Assembly: GCA_910579265.1 (NCBI GenBank)
Contig: CAJTTE010000007.1
Coordinates: forward strand, 1-28,652
Length of the DNA stretch: 28,652 nucleotides
Direction of reading: 5' to 3'
Origin: an uncultured Ruminiclostridium sp.
Lineage (GTDB): Bacteria; Bacillota; Clostridia; Oscillospirales; Ruminococcaceae
Both the position numbers and the translations under genes were made by a program. Below, one piece after another: positions 15,739-23,858 of the stretch (position 1 is the stretch's first letter; each line of letters starts with the position of its first letter). The notes below the pieces were generated by a model. The model was not told the DNA's origin and ran no database searches. It saw only the letters and a list, made by a program, of their open reading frames with translations.

Positions 15739-17439
15739 GTGGCAATGAAAAGTGTACCCTTGGGGCAACTTCTTGTTGAATCAGGTTATATTACGGATGA
15801 TCAGCTTAACGACGCTCTCTCAAGGCAAAAAACCGAATTTAACGGAGAAAAATTGGGCGAGGTGCTGCTGAAGCTGGGCTATGTCAGCGAAACTCAGGTA
15901 GTTCACGCTTTGTCGGCAAGACTAAAGGTGCCTTATATCGATCTGGTAACGTCAAAAATCGATATTGACGCCGTCAAGAAGATACCAGAAGAAATTGCGC
16001 GGAAAAATACCGTTATAGGTTATAAGACGCAGGGCGGACGACTTTATGTAGCCACCAACGATCCCGTAAACTTTTATGTTTTTGAAGAGCTGAAGATTAC
16101 GGCGGGTATGGAAATATATCCTATGCTTGCCACTAAATCAGCTATTGTTGACGCAATAGACCGCGCTTACTCGCAGAACACGGTAAGCGATATGATGAAC
16201 GACATCAATAAAGAGTATGACGCCAACCAGGCCCTTATGCAGGCTGAGCTGGAAAATTCGGACGAACGTATAGACAATGCTCCGGTTGTAAAGCTGGTAA
16301 ATACTCTTGTAGAAAACGCTTACAGAAAGACCGCATCGGATATCCATATCGAGCCCTTTAAGACGAAAACCCGCATACGCTTCCGTATAGACGGCGAACT
16401 GGTGGAGCAGATGTCGGTAAAGGCAAACGTTCATAATGCTCTTGTTACACGTATCAAGATACTTGCCGGTATGAATATTGCGGAGAAGAGAGTCCCTCTT
16501 GACGGACGTTACGGAGTAAACATCGATGGAGTTAATCTTGACCTTCGTGTCAGCTCCATCCCCACCGTTTACGGCGAAAAGGTGGTTATCCGTCTATTGT
16601 CCACAGCGGATGAAAAGGCAAGAAAGATTACCGATCTCGGTATGACAGACTATAACTACGAAATGTTCAGCAGTATACTTCGTTGTCCTCATGGCGTTAT
16701 GCTGGTAACGGGGCCTACCGGTTCAGGTAAATCCACTACGCTTTACGCCGCGCTGGGCGAGTTGTCAAAGCCTAATGTAAATATAGTTACGGTAGAGGAT
16801 CCTGTGGAAAAGAAAATGGACGGCATAAATCAGGTTCAGATAAACGCCAAGGCGGGCATGACCTTTGCAGCTGCCCTTCGTTCAATACTTCGTCAGGACC
16901 CGGACGTTATAATGCTTGGTGAGATACGTGACGGCGAAACGGCGGATATAGCAATACGTGCCGCCATTACAGGACACCTTGTTTTATCGACGCTTCATAC
17001 AAACGATGCCGCAGGTACCATTATGCGTCTTGTGGATATGGGCGTTGCTCCTTATATGGTTGCTACCTCCCTTATAGGCGTTGTGGCGCAGAGACTTGTT
17101 AAAATGCTCTGTCCCGCCTGCAAGGAGAAAATAATTTTAAATGATCCCGCAGATTTAAGACTGATAGGCAAAGATGACAGAACGGTGGTATATGCTCCGA
17201 GGCTTGGCGGATGCCGTGAATGTCACGGAACCGGATATCGTGGACGTACTGCAATTCATGAGATTATAGTTACGGGAAATGATATTAAAGAGCTTATTTC
17301 CAAGAGCGCTACCGCTGAAGAAATCAGTAACCAGGCGAGAAAGAACGGAACGAGACTTTTAAGAGAAAACGTTACTGAAATGGTGTTAGAGGGAAAGACA
17401 TCGTTGGATGAACTGGTGAAAGCAACATACAGCGTTTAA
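15739..17439 (+). CDS. pilB: Type IV pilus extension ATPase PilB
   Basis: Hexameric ATPase that powers pilus assembly; about 567 aa. The N-terminal MshEN-type domain has PLGQLLVESGYITDDQLNDA and, about 33 residues on, KLGEVLLKLGYVSETQ, resembling the tandem motif that binds c-di-GMP in MshE-type ATPases. The core has Walker A GPTGSGKSTT (about 325-334), the Walker B region DPDVIMLGEIRDGETAD and LSTLHTNDA. A four-cysteine zinc site follows (CPACKE and CRECHGTGYRGR), typical of PilB/GspE and absent from PilT. The GTG at 15739 or the ATG two codons later gives the family N-terminus; a TTG at 15718 is also in frame. Confidence 0.94.
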   Translation: MAMKSVPLGQLLVESGYITDDQLNDALSRQKTEFNGEKLGEVLLKLGYVSETQVVHALSARLKVPYIDLVTSKIDIDAVKKIPEEIARKNTVIGYKTQGGRLYVATNDPVNFYVFEELKITAGMEIYPMLATKSAIVDAIDRAYSQNTVSDMMNDINKEYDANQALMQAELENSDERIDNAPVVKLVNTLVENAYRKTASDIHIEPFKTKTRIRFRIDGELVEQMSVKANVHNALVTRIKILAGMNIAEKRVPLDGRYGVNIDGVNLDLRVSSIPTVYGEKVVIRLLSTADEKARKITDLGMTDYNYEMFSSILRCPHGVMLVTGPTGSGKSTTLYAALGELSKPNVNIVTVEDPVEKKMDGINQVQINAKAGMTFAAALRSILRQDPDVIMLGEIRDGETADIAIRAAITGHLVLSTLHTNDAAGTIMRLVDMGVAPYMVATSLIGVVAQRLVKMLCPACKEKIILNDPADLRLIGKDDRTVVYAPRLGGCRECHGTGYRGRTAIHEIIVTGNDIKELISKSATAEEISNQARKNGTRLLRENVTEMVLEGKTSLDELVKATYSV

Positions 17440-17854
17440 ACGATTAAAGGCTCTACTGTTTTTAAAGGCACAGCGGATAAGATCAGGGACGCTTCCTTTT
17501 TAAAGAACCTAACTGCCGGTGAAAATAACATATTGCCGGCTTAAAAAAGCCTGTGACGAATAATACTGCCGGAAATACTTCAAAGCATTATTGGCGTCTT
17601 ATGAACCCGTTAAAGCGATGCGGCATCAGGCATATATGAACTTATAACGTTTATATTAGCATGTTTTGCGTCATCGGATAAGAGCCCGACACAATTATAT
17701 ATAACCGTCATAAACGGAAAGGTAATGCCGTCCGTGATAAAAGGCGGCGGTAAGGGGGAACGCTATTCGTCTTTAAACGTAAAATCATTTGTATGCCGGG
17801 TCGGCTAAAACGTACATTAACCACTCTTAAGAGTGGAAAGAAAGGTATAAATCA
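17440..17854. other. Intergenic region between pilB and pilT
   Basis: About 415 bp with no supportable gene. The most conspicuous element is a perfect 16-bp palindrome, CCACTCTTAAGAGTGG, at 17821-17836, directly before the pilT ribosome binding site AAGAAAGG. It could be a regulator-binding site or a hairpin affecting pilT translation. Two TGCCGG-containing segments near 17515 and 17545 are short direct repeats. No confident promoter was found, so pilT may be read from pilB or from a weak local promoter. Confidence 0.45.
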
Positions 17855-18922
17855 ATGGGCATCGATATTAATGAAATTCTGGACGAAGCAAGGGCGATCA
17901 AAGCGTCGGACGTACATTTTACCGTAGGTCTTCCGCCGATCGTGCGTATTAACGGCGACATCAAAAAGTTTGCCAAATACCCTGATATGACCGAGCCGCT
18001 TATCGTAAGTATCATCAATCAGATAACCACCGTTAAGCATAAGCAGATCATTCAGCAGGGACTTGACGCGGACTTTTCCTATGTATCCACCGCCGGACAG
18101 CGTCACAGAGTGAACGTTTACCGCCAAAGGGGATACCACGCGGTTGCGCTTCGTCTTCTGCTGAACGAAATTCCTACCCTGAAGGATTTGGGTCTGCCGG
18201 CACTTTTGGGTGAATTTGCACTCAGACCGAGAGGCATGGTTCTTGTAACAGGGCCTACCGGTTCGGGAAAGTCAACCACTCTCGCCGCCATGATAGATTA
18301 TATCAACCGTCAGCGCAACTGTCATATCATAACGATAGAAGATCCTATTGAATATGTACATAACCACAAGCAGTCCATGATAACACAGCGTGAGGTAAAC
18401 GTTGATGTGGAAAGCTTTTCGAAGGCACTGAGATCATCTCTTCGTGAAGATCCGGATGTTATTCTGGTAGGAGAAATGCGCGACTTCGAGACAATAAATG
18501 CCGCTGTAACTGCTGCGGAAACCGGACACCTCGTACTTTCCACGCTTCACACGACCGGCGCTGCCGAAACACTTGACCGTATTGTGGACGTATACCCGGC
18601 TCACTCGCAGGGACAGATACGCTCTCAGTTAAGCAATGTGCTTGTTGGTATCGTTTCTCAGACGCTTGTTCCCACAATCGACAAAAAGGGACGTCTTGCC
18701 GCTCTGGAGCTTTTAAAGGGTACCGATGCCGTATCGGCGCTTATCCGCGAGGGAAAGATATTCCAGATACCCAATTCCATAGCGACGGGTAAGTCTGAAG
18801 GCATGTTTACTCTTGACCAGCATCTGGCTCAGCTCGTAAGAAGCGGTAAAATATCTGAGGAGACCGCGCGTACACGCTGCCACGATCGTAAGGAGTTTGA
18901 GACATACCTGTCCTCAAGGTAA
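17855..18922 (+). CDS. pilT: Type IV pilus retraction ATPase PilT
   Basis: Hexameric ATPase that depolymerises the pilus and drives twitching or DNA uptake; 355 aa. It has ASDVHFTVGLPPIVRINGDI at the N-terminus, Walker A GPTGSGKSTT (133-142), the Walker B region DPDVILVGEMRDFETI with HLVLSTLHTTGAAETLDRI, and the C-terminal LIREGKIFQIPNSIATG. The last corresponds to the AIRNLIRE region needed for retraction. It lacks the cysteine zinc site of PilB, as expected. The ATG has AAGAAAGG 9 nt upstream. Presence of both PilB and PilT indicates dynamic, retractable pili. Confidence 0.95.
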   Translation: MGIDINEILDEARAIKASDVHFTVGLPPIVRINGDIKKFAKYPDMTEPLIVSIINQITTVKHKQIIQQGLDADFSYVSTAGQRHRVNVYRQRGYHAVALRLLLNEIPTLKDLGLPALLGEFALRPRGMVLVTGPTGSGKSTTLAAMIDYINRQRNCHIITIEDPIEYVHNHKQSMITQREVNVDVESFSKALRSSLREDPDVILVGEMRDFETINAAVTAAETGHLVLSTLHTTGAAETLDRIVDVYPAHSQGQIRSQLSNVLVGIVSQTLVPTIDKKGRLAALELLKGTDAVSALIREGKIFQIPNSIATGKSEGMFTLDQHLAQLVRSGKISEETARTRCHDRKEFETYLSSR

Positions 18923-19003
18923 GGTGCCGAAGTATTTAAGGAGAAACTCCGAAAAAATATTTTTGGCAATGTTAAGCAATAGGAGTTTCATGAATTGCAC
19001 CTT
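18921..19003 (+). other. Nested inverted repeats after pilT
   Basis: Outer arms AAGGTGC (18921-18927) and GCACCTT (18997-19003) enclose inner arms GAAACTCC (18943-18950) and GGAGTTTC (18982-18989), all perfectly complementary. The transcript could fold into one long stem between pilT and the pilin gene. No T-run follows directly, so it may be a weak terminator, a processing site or an RNA stabiliser. Confidence 0.4.
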
Positions 19004-19156
19004 AAAATGCTCCGTAATTATTTATTTTTTCATGTCCTTTTTGCAAGGGATGCGTTGTTTTTTAACGCTTTTCTCACTTCTCTCTAAATACGAACCTAAA
19101 TTTTAATGAATTTTACACAAAATGTTTAAAATCACCAAAAAAATTCAACACAGGGC

Positions 19157-19185
19157 TTGAAATTATATCACTCTTATGCTATAAT
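19157..19185 (+). promoter_or_regulatory. Strong promoter of the major pilin gene
   Basis: TTGAAA (19157-19162), 17-nt spacer, perfect TATAAT (19180-19185) preceded by TGC. The leader is about 65 nt and ends with a near-perfect AGGAGGG. The 12-mer ATCACCAAAAAA at 19131-19142 is also found upstream of the pilC promoter. Confidence 0.82.
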
Positions 19186-19258
19186 GAAAATGCAATAAAA
19201 ATGCAAATGCTTGTTGGAGAGCATATATTTAAAACTTTTTTAGGAGGGCTTAAAAGCT

Positions 19259-19807
19259 ATGTTAAACAAGATAAGAAAGCTGAGGGAGAAGAAAGGCTTC
19301 ACTCTCGTTGAGTTGATTGTTGTTATTGCAATAATCGCGATCCTGACCGCTGTAATTGTTCCTTTGGTTGGTAGATATTCGGCTCAGGCTACATACACCA
19401 CCCTTCAGGATGCTGCAAAGACTGTTTCCAATAACACCAACACGGTTATTTCCGATGTAACTATGATGGGTTCTGTTATCAGCAACGTAACAATTGAAGG
19501 CTCAAAGACAGGCGGAACTCTTTCGATCACTGATTCTGTAGGAACTACTCCCGCAGATTTTAAGACAAAGCTGACAACTTCTCTTCAGGATGCCGTACCC
19601 GACGGAGCGCACTTCTTTATCACTATCAGCACAAACACAGTTTCCGGCGTTATTTATGCAACTGCAAGCGAATTCACTTTGACAGCTTCTACTACAGCTA
19701 CCGCTGTTGCTGGATTCACGGATGCATATGAAGTTAGCGGTACTCCTGTAGGCGTAGCAGGAAATAAGATTCCCGGCGCTGCTGCTCCTCCTGCTGCAAC
19801 CACCTAA
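19259..19807 (+). CDS. pilA: Type IV major pilin (prepilin)
   Basis: Probable main pilus subunit, 182 aa. The 13-residue leader MLNKIRKLREKKG precedes FTLVELIVVIAIIAILTAVI; the mature form starts at Phe14 with Glu at position 5 and has about 169 residues. The rest is rich in Thr, Ser, Ala and Val, has few charges and no cysteine, and ends in an Ala/Pro tail (GAAAPPAATT). The smallest pilin in the cluster, its own strong promoter, AGGAGGG ribosome binding site and a stable hairpin after it all argue for high expression, hence the major-pilin call (inference). The function could be adhesion, twitching or DNA uptake. Confidence 0.88.
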   Translation: MLNKIRKLREKKGFTLVELIVVIAIIAILTAVIVPLVGRYSAQATYTTLQDAAKTVSNNTNTVISDVTMMGSVISNVTIEGSKTGGTLSITDSVGTTPADFKTKLTTSLQDAVPDGAHFFITISTNTVSGVIYATASEFTLTASTTATAVAGFTDAYEVSGTPVGVAGNKIPGAAAPPAATT

Positions 19808-19841
19808 TATCACGGTAAAAATCTAAGAGCTAACACATTTC

Positions 19842-19866
19842 TACCCCGCTCCCAAAGGGCGGGGTA
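19842..19866 (+). terminator. Intercistronic hairpin after the major pilin
   Basis: TACCCCGC (19842-19849) pairs perfectly with GCGGGGTA (19859-19866). No T-run follows and a new AGGAGG starts a few bases later, so this is more likely a partial terminator or mRNA stabiliser that favours pilin over the next gene. Confidence 0.55.
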
Positions 19867-19887
19867 AATTTGTAGGAGGTATGATCT

Positions 19888-20535
19888 ATGAAAAAGCTGC
19901 TGAAAAATCAAGGCTTTACCTTGGTAGAACTGATAGTTGTGGTGGCGATTATTGCCATTATGTTGGGTATGCTAATACCCGCCCTATCGAACCGTCAGTC
20001 CTTTGAGCAGGAATCAAGGGAATTTGCCAGAGCCTTTTATTCAAATGTTCAGGAGCTTATGATAGACGAAAAGCTGAACAAAACTAAGCTCAATATCGAA
20101 ACAAAAACGGTGAACAGCCCGTATACCCTTATTTATGCGAAGGTAACCACTCCGAATAAAACCACGCTTGCGGAATCTGAAATATGCCTGGCGTTTGCCG
20201 ATAACGCATCCGAAATAAAAACAAAGACGCCCGCTAAGATAGAAGATACCGTTGATCTGGCTGCTTTCAAGGAATTTTCCGGTTCGTTGCAGAAGCTTTT
20301 GAAAACAAGTGAAAATCCGGGATATTTCTATGCGGTTGTGGATGACAAATACAGGGTTGTCTACACTTATTATTCAAGACACGCGGATATTGAGGATCTG
20401 CAGCAGACGGGACTTGTATTCAGCGATGATTATATGATTACCGATACGGAAGGCGAGACCCAATATTTAGGTTCATATCCGTTCACCTTATTTAATAAAG
20501 GACATGAGGTATTTCCGGATCCCTCCGGTGTTTAA
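19888..20535 (+). CDS. Type IV prepilin, second pilin of the pilA locus
   Basis: A 215-aa prepilin with leader MKKLLKNQG and mature N-terminus FTLVELIVVVAIIAIMLGML, Glu at position 5. The soluble part is more charged than that of the preceding pilin and includes aromatic-rich stretches (GYFYAVVDDKYRVVYTYYSR). The start has AGGAGGT about 9 nt upstream. It is separated from the major pilin by 80 nt containing a stable hairpin and is followed at once by a strong terminator, so it is probably co-transcribed at a lower level. It is likely a minor pilin or pseudopilin. Confidence 0.87.
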   Translation: MKKLLKNQGFTLVELIVVVAIIAIMLGMLIPALSNRQSFEQESREFARAFYSNVQELMIDEKLNKTKLNIETKTVNSPYTLIYAKVTTPNKTTLAESEICLAFADNASEIKTKTPAKIEDTVDLAAFKEFSGSLQKLLKTSENPGYFYAVVDDKYRVVYTYYSRHADIEDLQQTGLVFSDDYMITDTEGETQYLGSYPFTLFNKGHEVFPDPSGV

Positions 20536-20570
20536 AAAATAAGAGGAGCCGTTTGGCTCCTCTTATTTTT
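20536..20570 (+). terminator. Strong terminator of the pilin operon
   Basis: A 15-bp perfect stem (20536-20550 with 20555-20569), loop GTTT, with the closing arm ending in TTATTTTT. It overlaps the last bases after the pilin stop codon. Confidence 0.92.
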
Positions 20571-20659
20571 GTCCGTATTATTTAAATCTTCCGTTTTAAG
20601 GCGGCAAAGCGCAAGTATTGTCATATCCGATTACAACCTCGGAGACGGAGCATAATATT

Positions 20660-20718
20660 GATGATCGAAGATCATCGCTTTAGATGCGATCTTTGATCAA
20701 GCTGTATACTTGATCAAA
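20660..20718. repeat. Tandem hairpins between pilin operon and thioredoxin-like gene
   Basis: Two perfect inverted repeats in a row: GATGATC/GATCATC at 20660-20676 (3-nt loop) and TTTGATCAAG/CTTGATCAAA at 20692-20718 (7-nt loop), sharing a GATC-rich theme. They sit in a 214-bp gap with no gene. On neither strand is there a typical T-run, so a terminator role for the thioredoxin-like gene is uncertain. Confidence 0.45.
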
Positions 20719-20784
20719 AAATGAAATTAAGCCGTTTTATGTTGTGGATAATGTTACCTCTGAGCGTTTAATTCTGATTGCTGG

Positions 20785-21105
20785 TTATTGTTCTTCCTGT
20801 TCTAAAATCCATTTAAGCATATTTTTGCTTGCATTTCCCACAATGGTATCGGTAACGGTTCCTTTGCGGTAAACCATCATGGTAGGAACCTTTTCCACCT
20901 TGAATCTATAAGCTATATCGGGTTCATCGTTTACATTGACTCTTACGATTTTTGCAACATCCTTGAGTTCCTCGCTTATTTCTTCAAGGGCACGGACGCT
21001 TTTTTTCTCCTGATTGTACGCTGACCAGAAATCTATCAATACGGGAACATTGCTTTTAAAAACCTCGGAGCTTATATTATCTCCTGTAACTATCACTGTT
21101 GACAT
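20785..21105 (-). CDS. Thioredoxin-fold protein lacking CxxC
   Basis: A 106-aa single-domain thioredoxin-fold protein. The fold signature is clear: VLIDFWSAYNQEKKSVRALE corresponds to the thioredoxin VDFWAPWCGPC region, then KIVRVNVNDEPDIAYRFKVE and the cis-proline loop KVPTMMVYRKG. Both redox cysteines are replaced (the WCGPCK stretch reads about YNQEKK) and the protein contains no cysteine at all, so it cannot be a dithiol oxidoreductase. A chaperone-like or binding role is possible. GGAAGGAGGAT precedes the ATG. It stands alone between the pilus locus and the MMPL operon. It has no signal peptide, so it is cytoplasmic. Confidence 0.85.
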   Translation of the reverse strand: MSTVIVTGDNISSEVFKSNVPVLIDFWSAYNQEKKSVRALEEISEELKDVAKIVRVNVNDEPDIAYRFKVEKVPTMMVYRKGTVTDTIVGNASKNMLKWILEQEEQ

Positions 21106-21240
21106 TTATCCTCCTTCCGAACAAATCCCTTATGTTCGTTCATGTTAATATATGTTTTAGTATTGACAGTTTTCACGGATAAATTAACGATATTTTTAAA
21201 AGTACGGAATTGCCAATAAATATATATTTCATTTAGACAA

Positions 21241-21279
21241 TTGTCTCCATGTCAGCTTTTTTGATTGACATGGAGACAA
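21241..21279 (-). terminator. Terminator of the MMPL/YhgE-like operon
   Basis: A 14-bp perfect stem (21241-21254 with 21266-21279; TTGTCTCCATGTCA and its complement) with an 11-nt loop, starting 6 nt past the stop of the YhgE-like gene. The following minus-strand bases are not a strong T-run, but stem length and position support termination. Confidence 0.7.
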
Positions 21280-21284
21280 AATTT

Positions 21285-23567
21285 TTATTTTCGGATGCCG
21301 TCTGTTCTATAAATAAATTTTACGCTTCCGTTCATGTTTTCAGAAATCCCCGAGAAGGAATTATATCTTTCGGAAACCTGGGATGTTGCCTGTAACCTTT
21401 CGATAAACTCACCTAAATTGCCGTCGGCTGCTTCTGCAAGTCTTCCTATACCTTGTTCCCTGAATTCTGCCATGCCGTCGGACAACTCCTTTGCACCGTC
21501 TCTGAGCTGTGTGATTCCCTCAATAAGCGACGGCGCGCTGTTCTTAAGTGAGATCAAGCCTTCATAAAGCTGTCCTGCACCGTTATCAAGGCGAATGGCT
21601 CCGTCTTTTAATATATCCGTGCCGTCCTTAAGATCGTTGATTCCGTTTTCGAGGGAATTTGCGCCGTTGTTTAACGAAGATGCGCCTTCTTTGAGCTTAG
21701 AGGCACCCTGTGCGGCTTGGTCTACCCCCTCGGTATATTGCTTTAGACCCGTATAAAAATCATTATAGCTGTCAAGCTGGCTTATAAGCGACTTAATGCT
21801 TTCTCTTGCGTATTTCGCTTTGATTACCGCTTCGCTTATCTGAGCCTTTACCTCGTCGGAATTGAGATTTTGAGCAATAAGAAGTTTTTCCTGTTCGTCA
21901 ACCTTTTGGTTTACAAGCGCTTTGATTTCCGCCGATTTCATTTGAGCTTCAACATTTTGGGCAACCGTGGCTTTAACGGTTTCGGTTTTCATTTGAGCAT
22001 CAACTGCCGATGAAATCTGAGCCTGCTGCTGTTTAGATACCATGCCCGCTTTAATTGCGGATATGTACTGTTCCTTAGTAAATCCCTGAGAAGCTAAAAC
22101 CTTATTTTCCACGTTTTCTCTTACCGATTCCTCAACTTTTTGTAAAACCTCGGTTTTGACCGCATCGGTAACCATGGCGGTTATTTCCGTTTCTTTTGCC
22201 TTTACTGCTTCGGTTACTTTTTTCTCTGCGGTTTCCTTTGCCAAAGCATTTACGCTTGCCTCATCCAGTGATGAAAGGGCTTGGTCAAGTACCTGTCGGT
22301 AGTTTTCTGTGGTAAGGGCGGGGATGTCAAGTCCGGCCTCTCTGAGCTGAGCGGTTGCGGCGGATAAAAGCGTGTCAAACACCTGCTTGCTGCCCGCACT
22401 CAATGCCGCGCTGTTTTGCGAAAGAGTATCGAGCCCCGTTGACAATTCTTTTGAGCCGTCGCTTACCTGTTTGCTGCCTTCCGACAATTGCTTGCTGCCT
22501 TCGTAAAGCTGTCCCGCTCCTTCGGAAAGGTCGGATGAACCTTCGGTTAAATCCTGTGTGCCGTTTTTTAGGGCTTCGGAGCCATCCACAAGCTTGTCAA
22601 TGCCTTCAATAAGTTGCGAGGATTTTTCAAGCAATGTATTCAGCCCGTCGTAAAGCTTATATGATCCTTCGGAAAGTCTGTCTGCGGCATCGGTAAGTTT
22701 TCCCAGCGACTCGTCAAGTTCATCGAGGGAACCGATGCCGTCAAGGTCTATATCGTTAAAAATTTCATTGGTTGCCGCCGTAAATGTTTCGGACATTTCA
22801 AAATTATTAACATCGGCGGTTATCTCAAGATGATCGGGTATCTCCAGCTTTTCGCCGTCAATATTAAGATTGCTTTGCATTCCGGGAAGAGCAAAGCCCA
22901 TAACAACCGTTCTGTCTCCGTCGTTTATTATCCTGCCGTTTGAAATTTCCACATTTCTGAAAATATCATTATCTAACATTACTCCCGTAATGACCGCAAA
23001 GGGAACGTATATTTTTTCATCCGCACCGTTTATTTTAACGGTTTCATAGGTATTATTCACATAATCAAAGCGAATGGTCACCTTTCCGCTTTTACCTTTT
23101 ATTTCATCGGGTGAAAGCTCCTTTCCGTCAAGGGTGTATTTGACCGTCATGCTGACGGGAAGCTCTTTTTTTATTTCTCCGGCATAATAAATATCCTCCC
23201 CCTGTGAATCCCACACCTTTGATCCGTTTGCGCCTGACGAAAATTTTTCGTTGCCCTTAACGTTCACTATGCCGGACAGCTGGGAGCTGTCGTTAAGCAT
23301 TGTGCTGCCCAAGGTGTTTTTGAGCCAGTCGCTTACTATTATTCTTTTTACCGAGCCGTCCGCACCCGATAAAATATATACCGTTTCGTCCTTTGTGTTG
23401 AGCGGTTTTTTTTCATCTTTTTCTTCTTTATTATTTTCTGCAATGCCGGATACCGATTGCTGCCTTGAATTGTTTTCATTTAAGGCATATACGCCGATAC
23501 CGGTGCTGCCTGCCGCAATAAGCACTGCCAGAATGACAGCTATCGGTTTTCTCATTAATTCCTTCAT
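21285..23567 (-). CDS. YhgE/Pip-like heptad-repeat membrane-anchored protein
   Basis: A 760-aa exported protein with one N-terminal membrane segment (PIAVILAVLIAAGSTGIGVY). A mainly beta domain follows (about 60-260), then two long runs of L-x-x-G-x-x-x heptads at about 296-395 and 612-700, separated by a charged helical region (400-600). Such repeats (for example LSEGSKQ, LKDGTDI) are typical of the extracellular parts of YhgE/Pip, EsaA and some MMPL proteins. Unlike those, no C-terminal membrane domain is present. The ATG overlaps the preceding small gene by 4 nt, with AAGGAGG upstream. Co-transcription with an MMPL transporter suggests it provides that transporter's external stalk or a wall-spanning partner (inference). 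Confidence 0.8.
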   Translation of the reverse strand: MKELMRKPIAVILAVLIAAGSTGIGVYALNENNSRQQSVSGIAENNKEEKDEKKPLNTKDETVYILSGADGSVKRIIVSDWLKNTLGSTMLNDSSQLSGIVNVKGNEKFSSGANGSKVWDSQGEDIYYAGEIKKELPVSMTVKYTLDGKELSPDEIKGKSGKVTIRFDYVNNTYETVKINGADEKIYVPFAVITGVMLDNDIFRNVEISNGRIINDGDRTVVMGFALPGMQSNLNIDGEKLEIPDHLEITADVNNFEMSETFTAATNEIFNDIDLDGIGSLDELDESLGKLTDAADRLSEGSYKLYDGLNTLLEKSSQLIEGIDKLVDGSEALKNGTQDLTEGSSDLSEGAGQLYEGSKQLSEGSKQVSDGSKELSTGLDTLSQNSAALSAGSKQVFDTLLSAATAQLREAGLDIPALTTENYRQVLDQALSSLDEASVNALAKETAEKKVTEAVKAKETEITAMVTDAVKTEVLQKVEESVRENVENKVLASQGFTKEQYISAIKAGMVSKQQQAQISSAVDAQMKTETVKATVAQNVEAQMKSAEIKALVNQKVDEQEKLLIAQNLNSDEVKAQISEAVIKAKYARESIKSLISQLDSYNDFYTGLKQYTEGVDQAAQGASKLKEGASSLNNGANSLENGINDLKDGTDILKDGAIRLDNGAGQLYEGLISLKNSAPSLIEGITQLRDGAKELSDGMAEFREQGIGRLAEAADGNLGEFIERLQATSQVSERYNSFSGISENMNGSVKFIYRTDGIRK

Positions 23568-23839
23568 AATCTGTCGTCCTCCTTTTCCTCTTCGGGCACT
23601 GTCTCTTTAATAACGCCTTTTGGATCATTTTCGTTTTTATCTTCGTTTTCTGATGCTTCCTCATCAAGCTCATCGAAATCATCTATACAGGTTTTCTGTT
23701 GTTCTTCAAATGCATGTGCTTTTGCCGCACGGCGTTTTTCTCTTTTTTTGTGCAGCGTGATTATTCCCACAAGTGCTCCGCCTGCTGCGGCAAGAGCTGC
23801 TAAAGTTACGGATAGAGGCATTAAGCTTGTTTTTTTCAT
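23564..23839 (-). CDS. Small membrane protein with acidic tail
   Basis: A 91-aa protein with one N-terminal membrane segment (about 7-29, LMPLSVTLAALAAAGGALVG), a basic juxtamembrane patch (HKKREKRRAAKAH) and a strongly acidic C-terminal half rich in Glu and Asp. I do not recognise a family. It lies 19 nt after the MMPL gene and overlaps the YhgE-like gene by 4 nt, so it should be made with both. The topology implied by the basic patch puts the acidic tail in the cytoplasm. A small accessory or assembly subunit of the transporter is the simplest reading. Confidence 0.75.
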   Translation of the reverse strand: MKKTSLMPLSVTLAALAAAGGALVGIITLHKKREKRRAAKAHAFEEQQKTCIDDFDELDEEASENEDKNENDPKGVIKETVPEEEKEDDRL

Positions 23840-23858
23840 ATTAATGATATCCTTTCTG

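Noticed and set aside
17440..19258. c-di-GMP riboswitch upstream of pilT or the pilin gene, as known for some clostridial pilus loci
   Set aside because: Neither class I nor class II core motifs could be recognised in either intergenic region or in the pilC leader.
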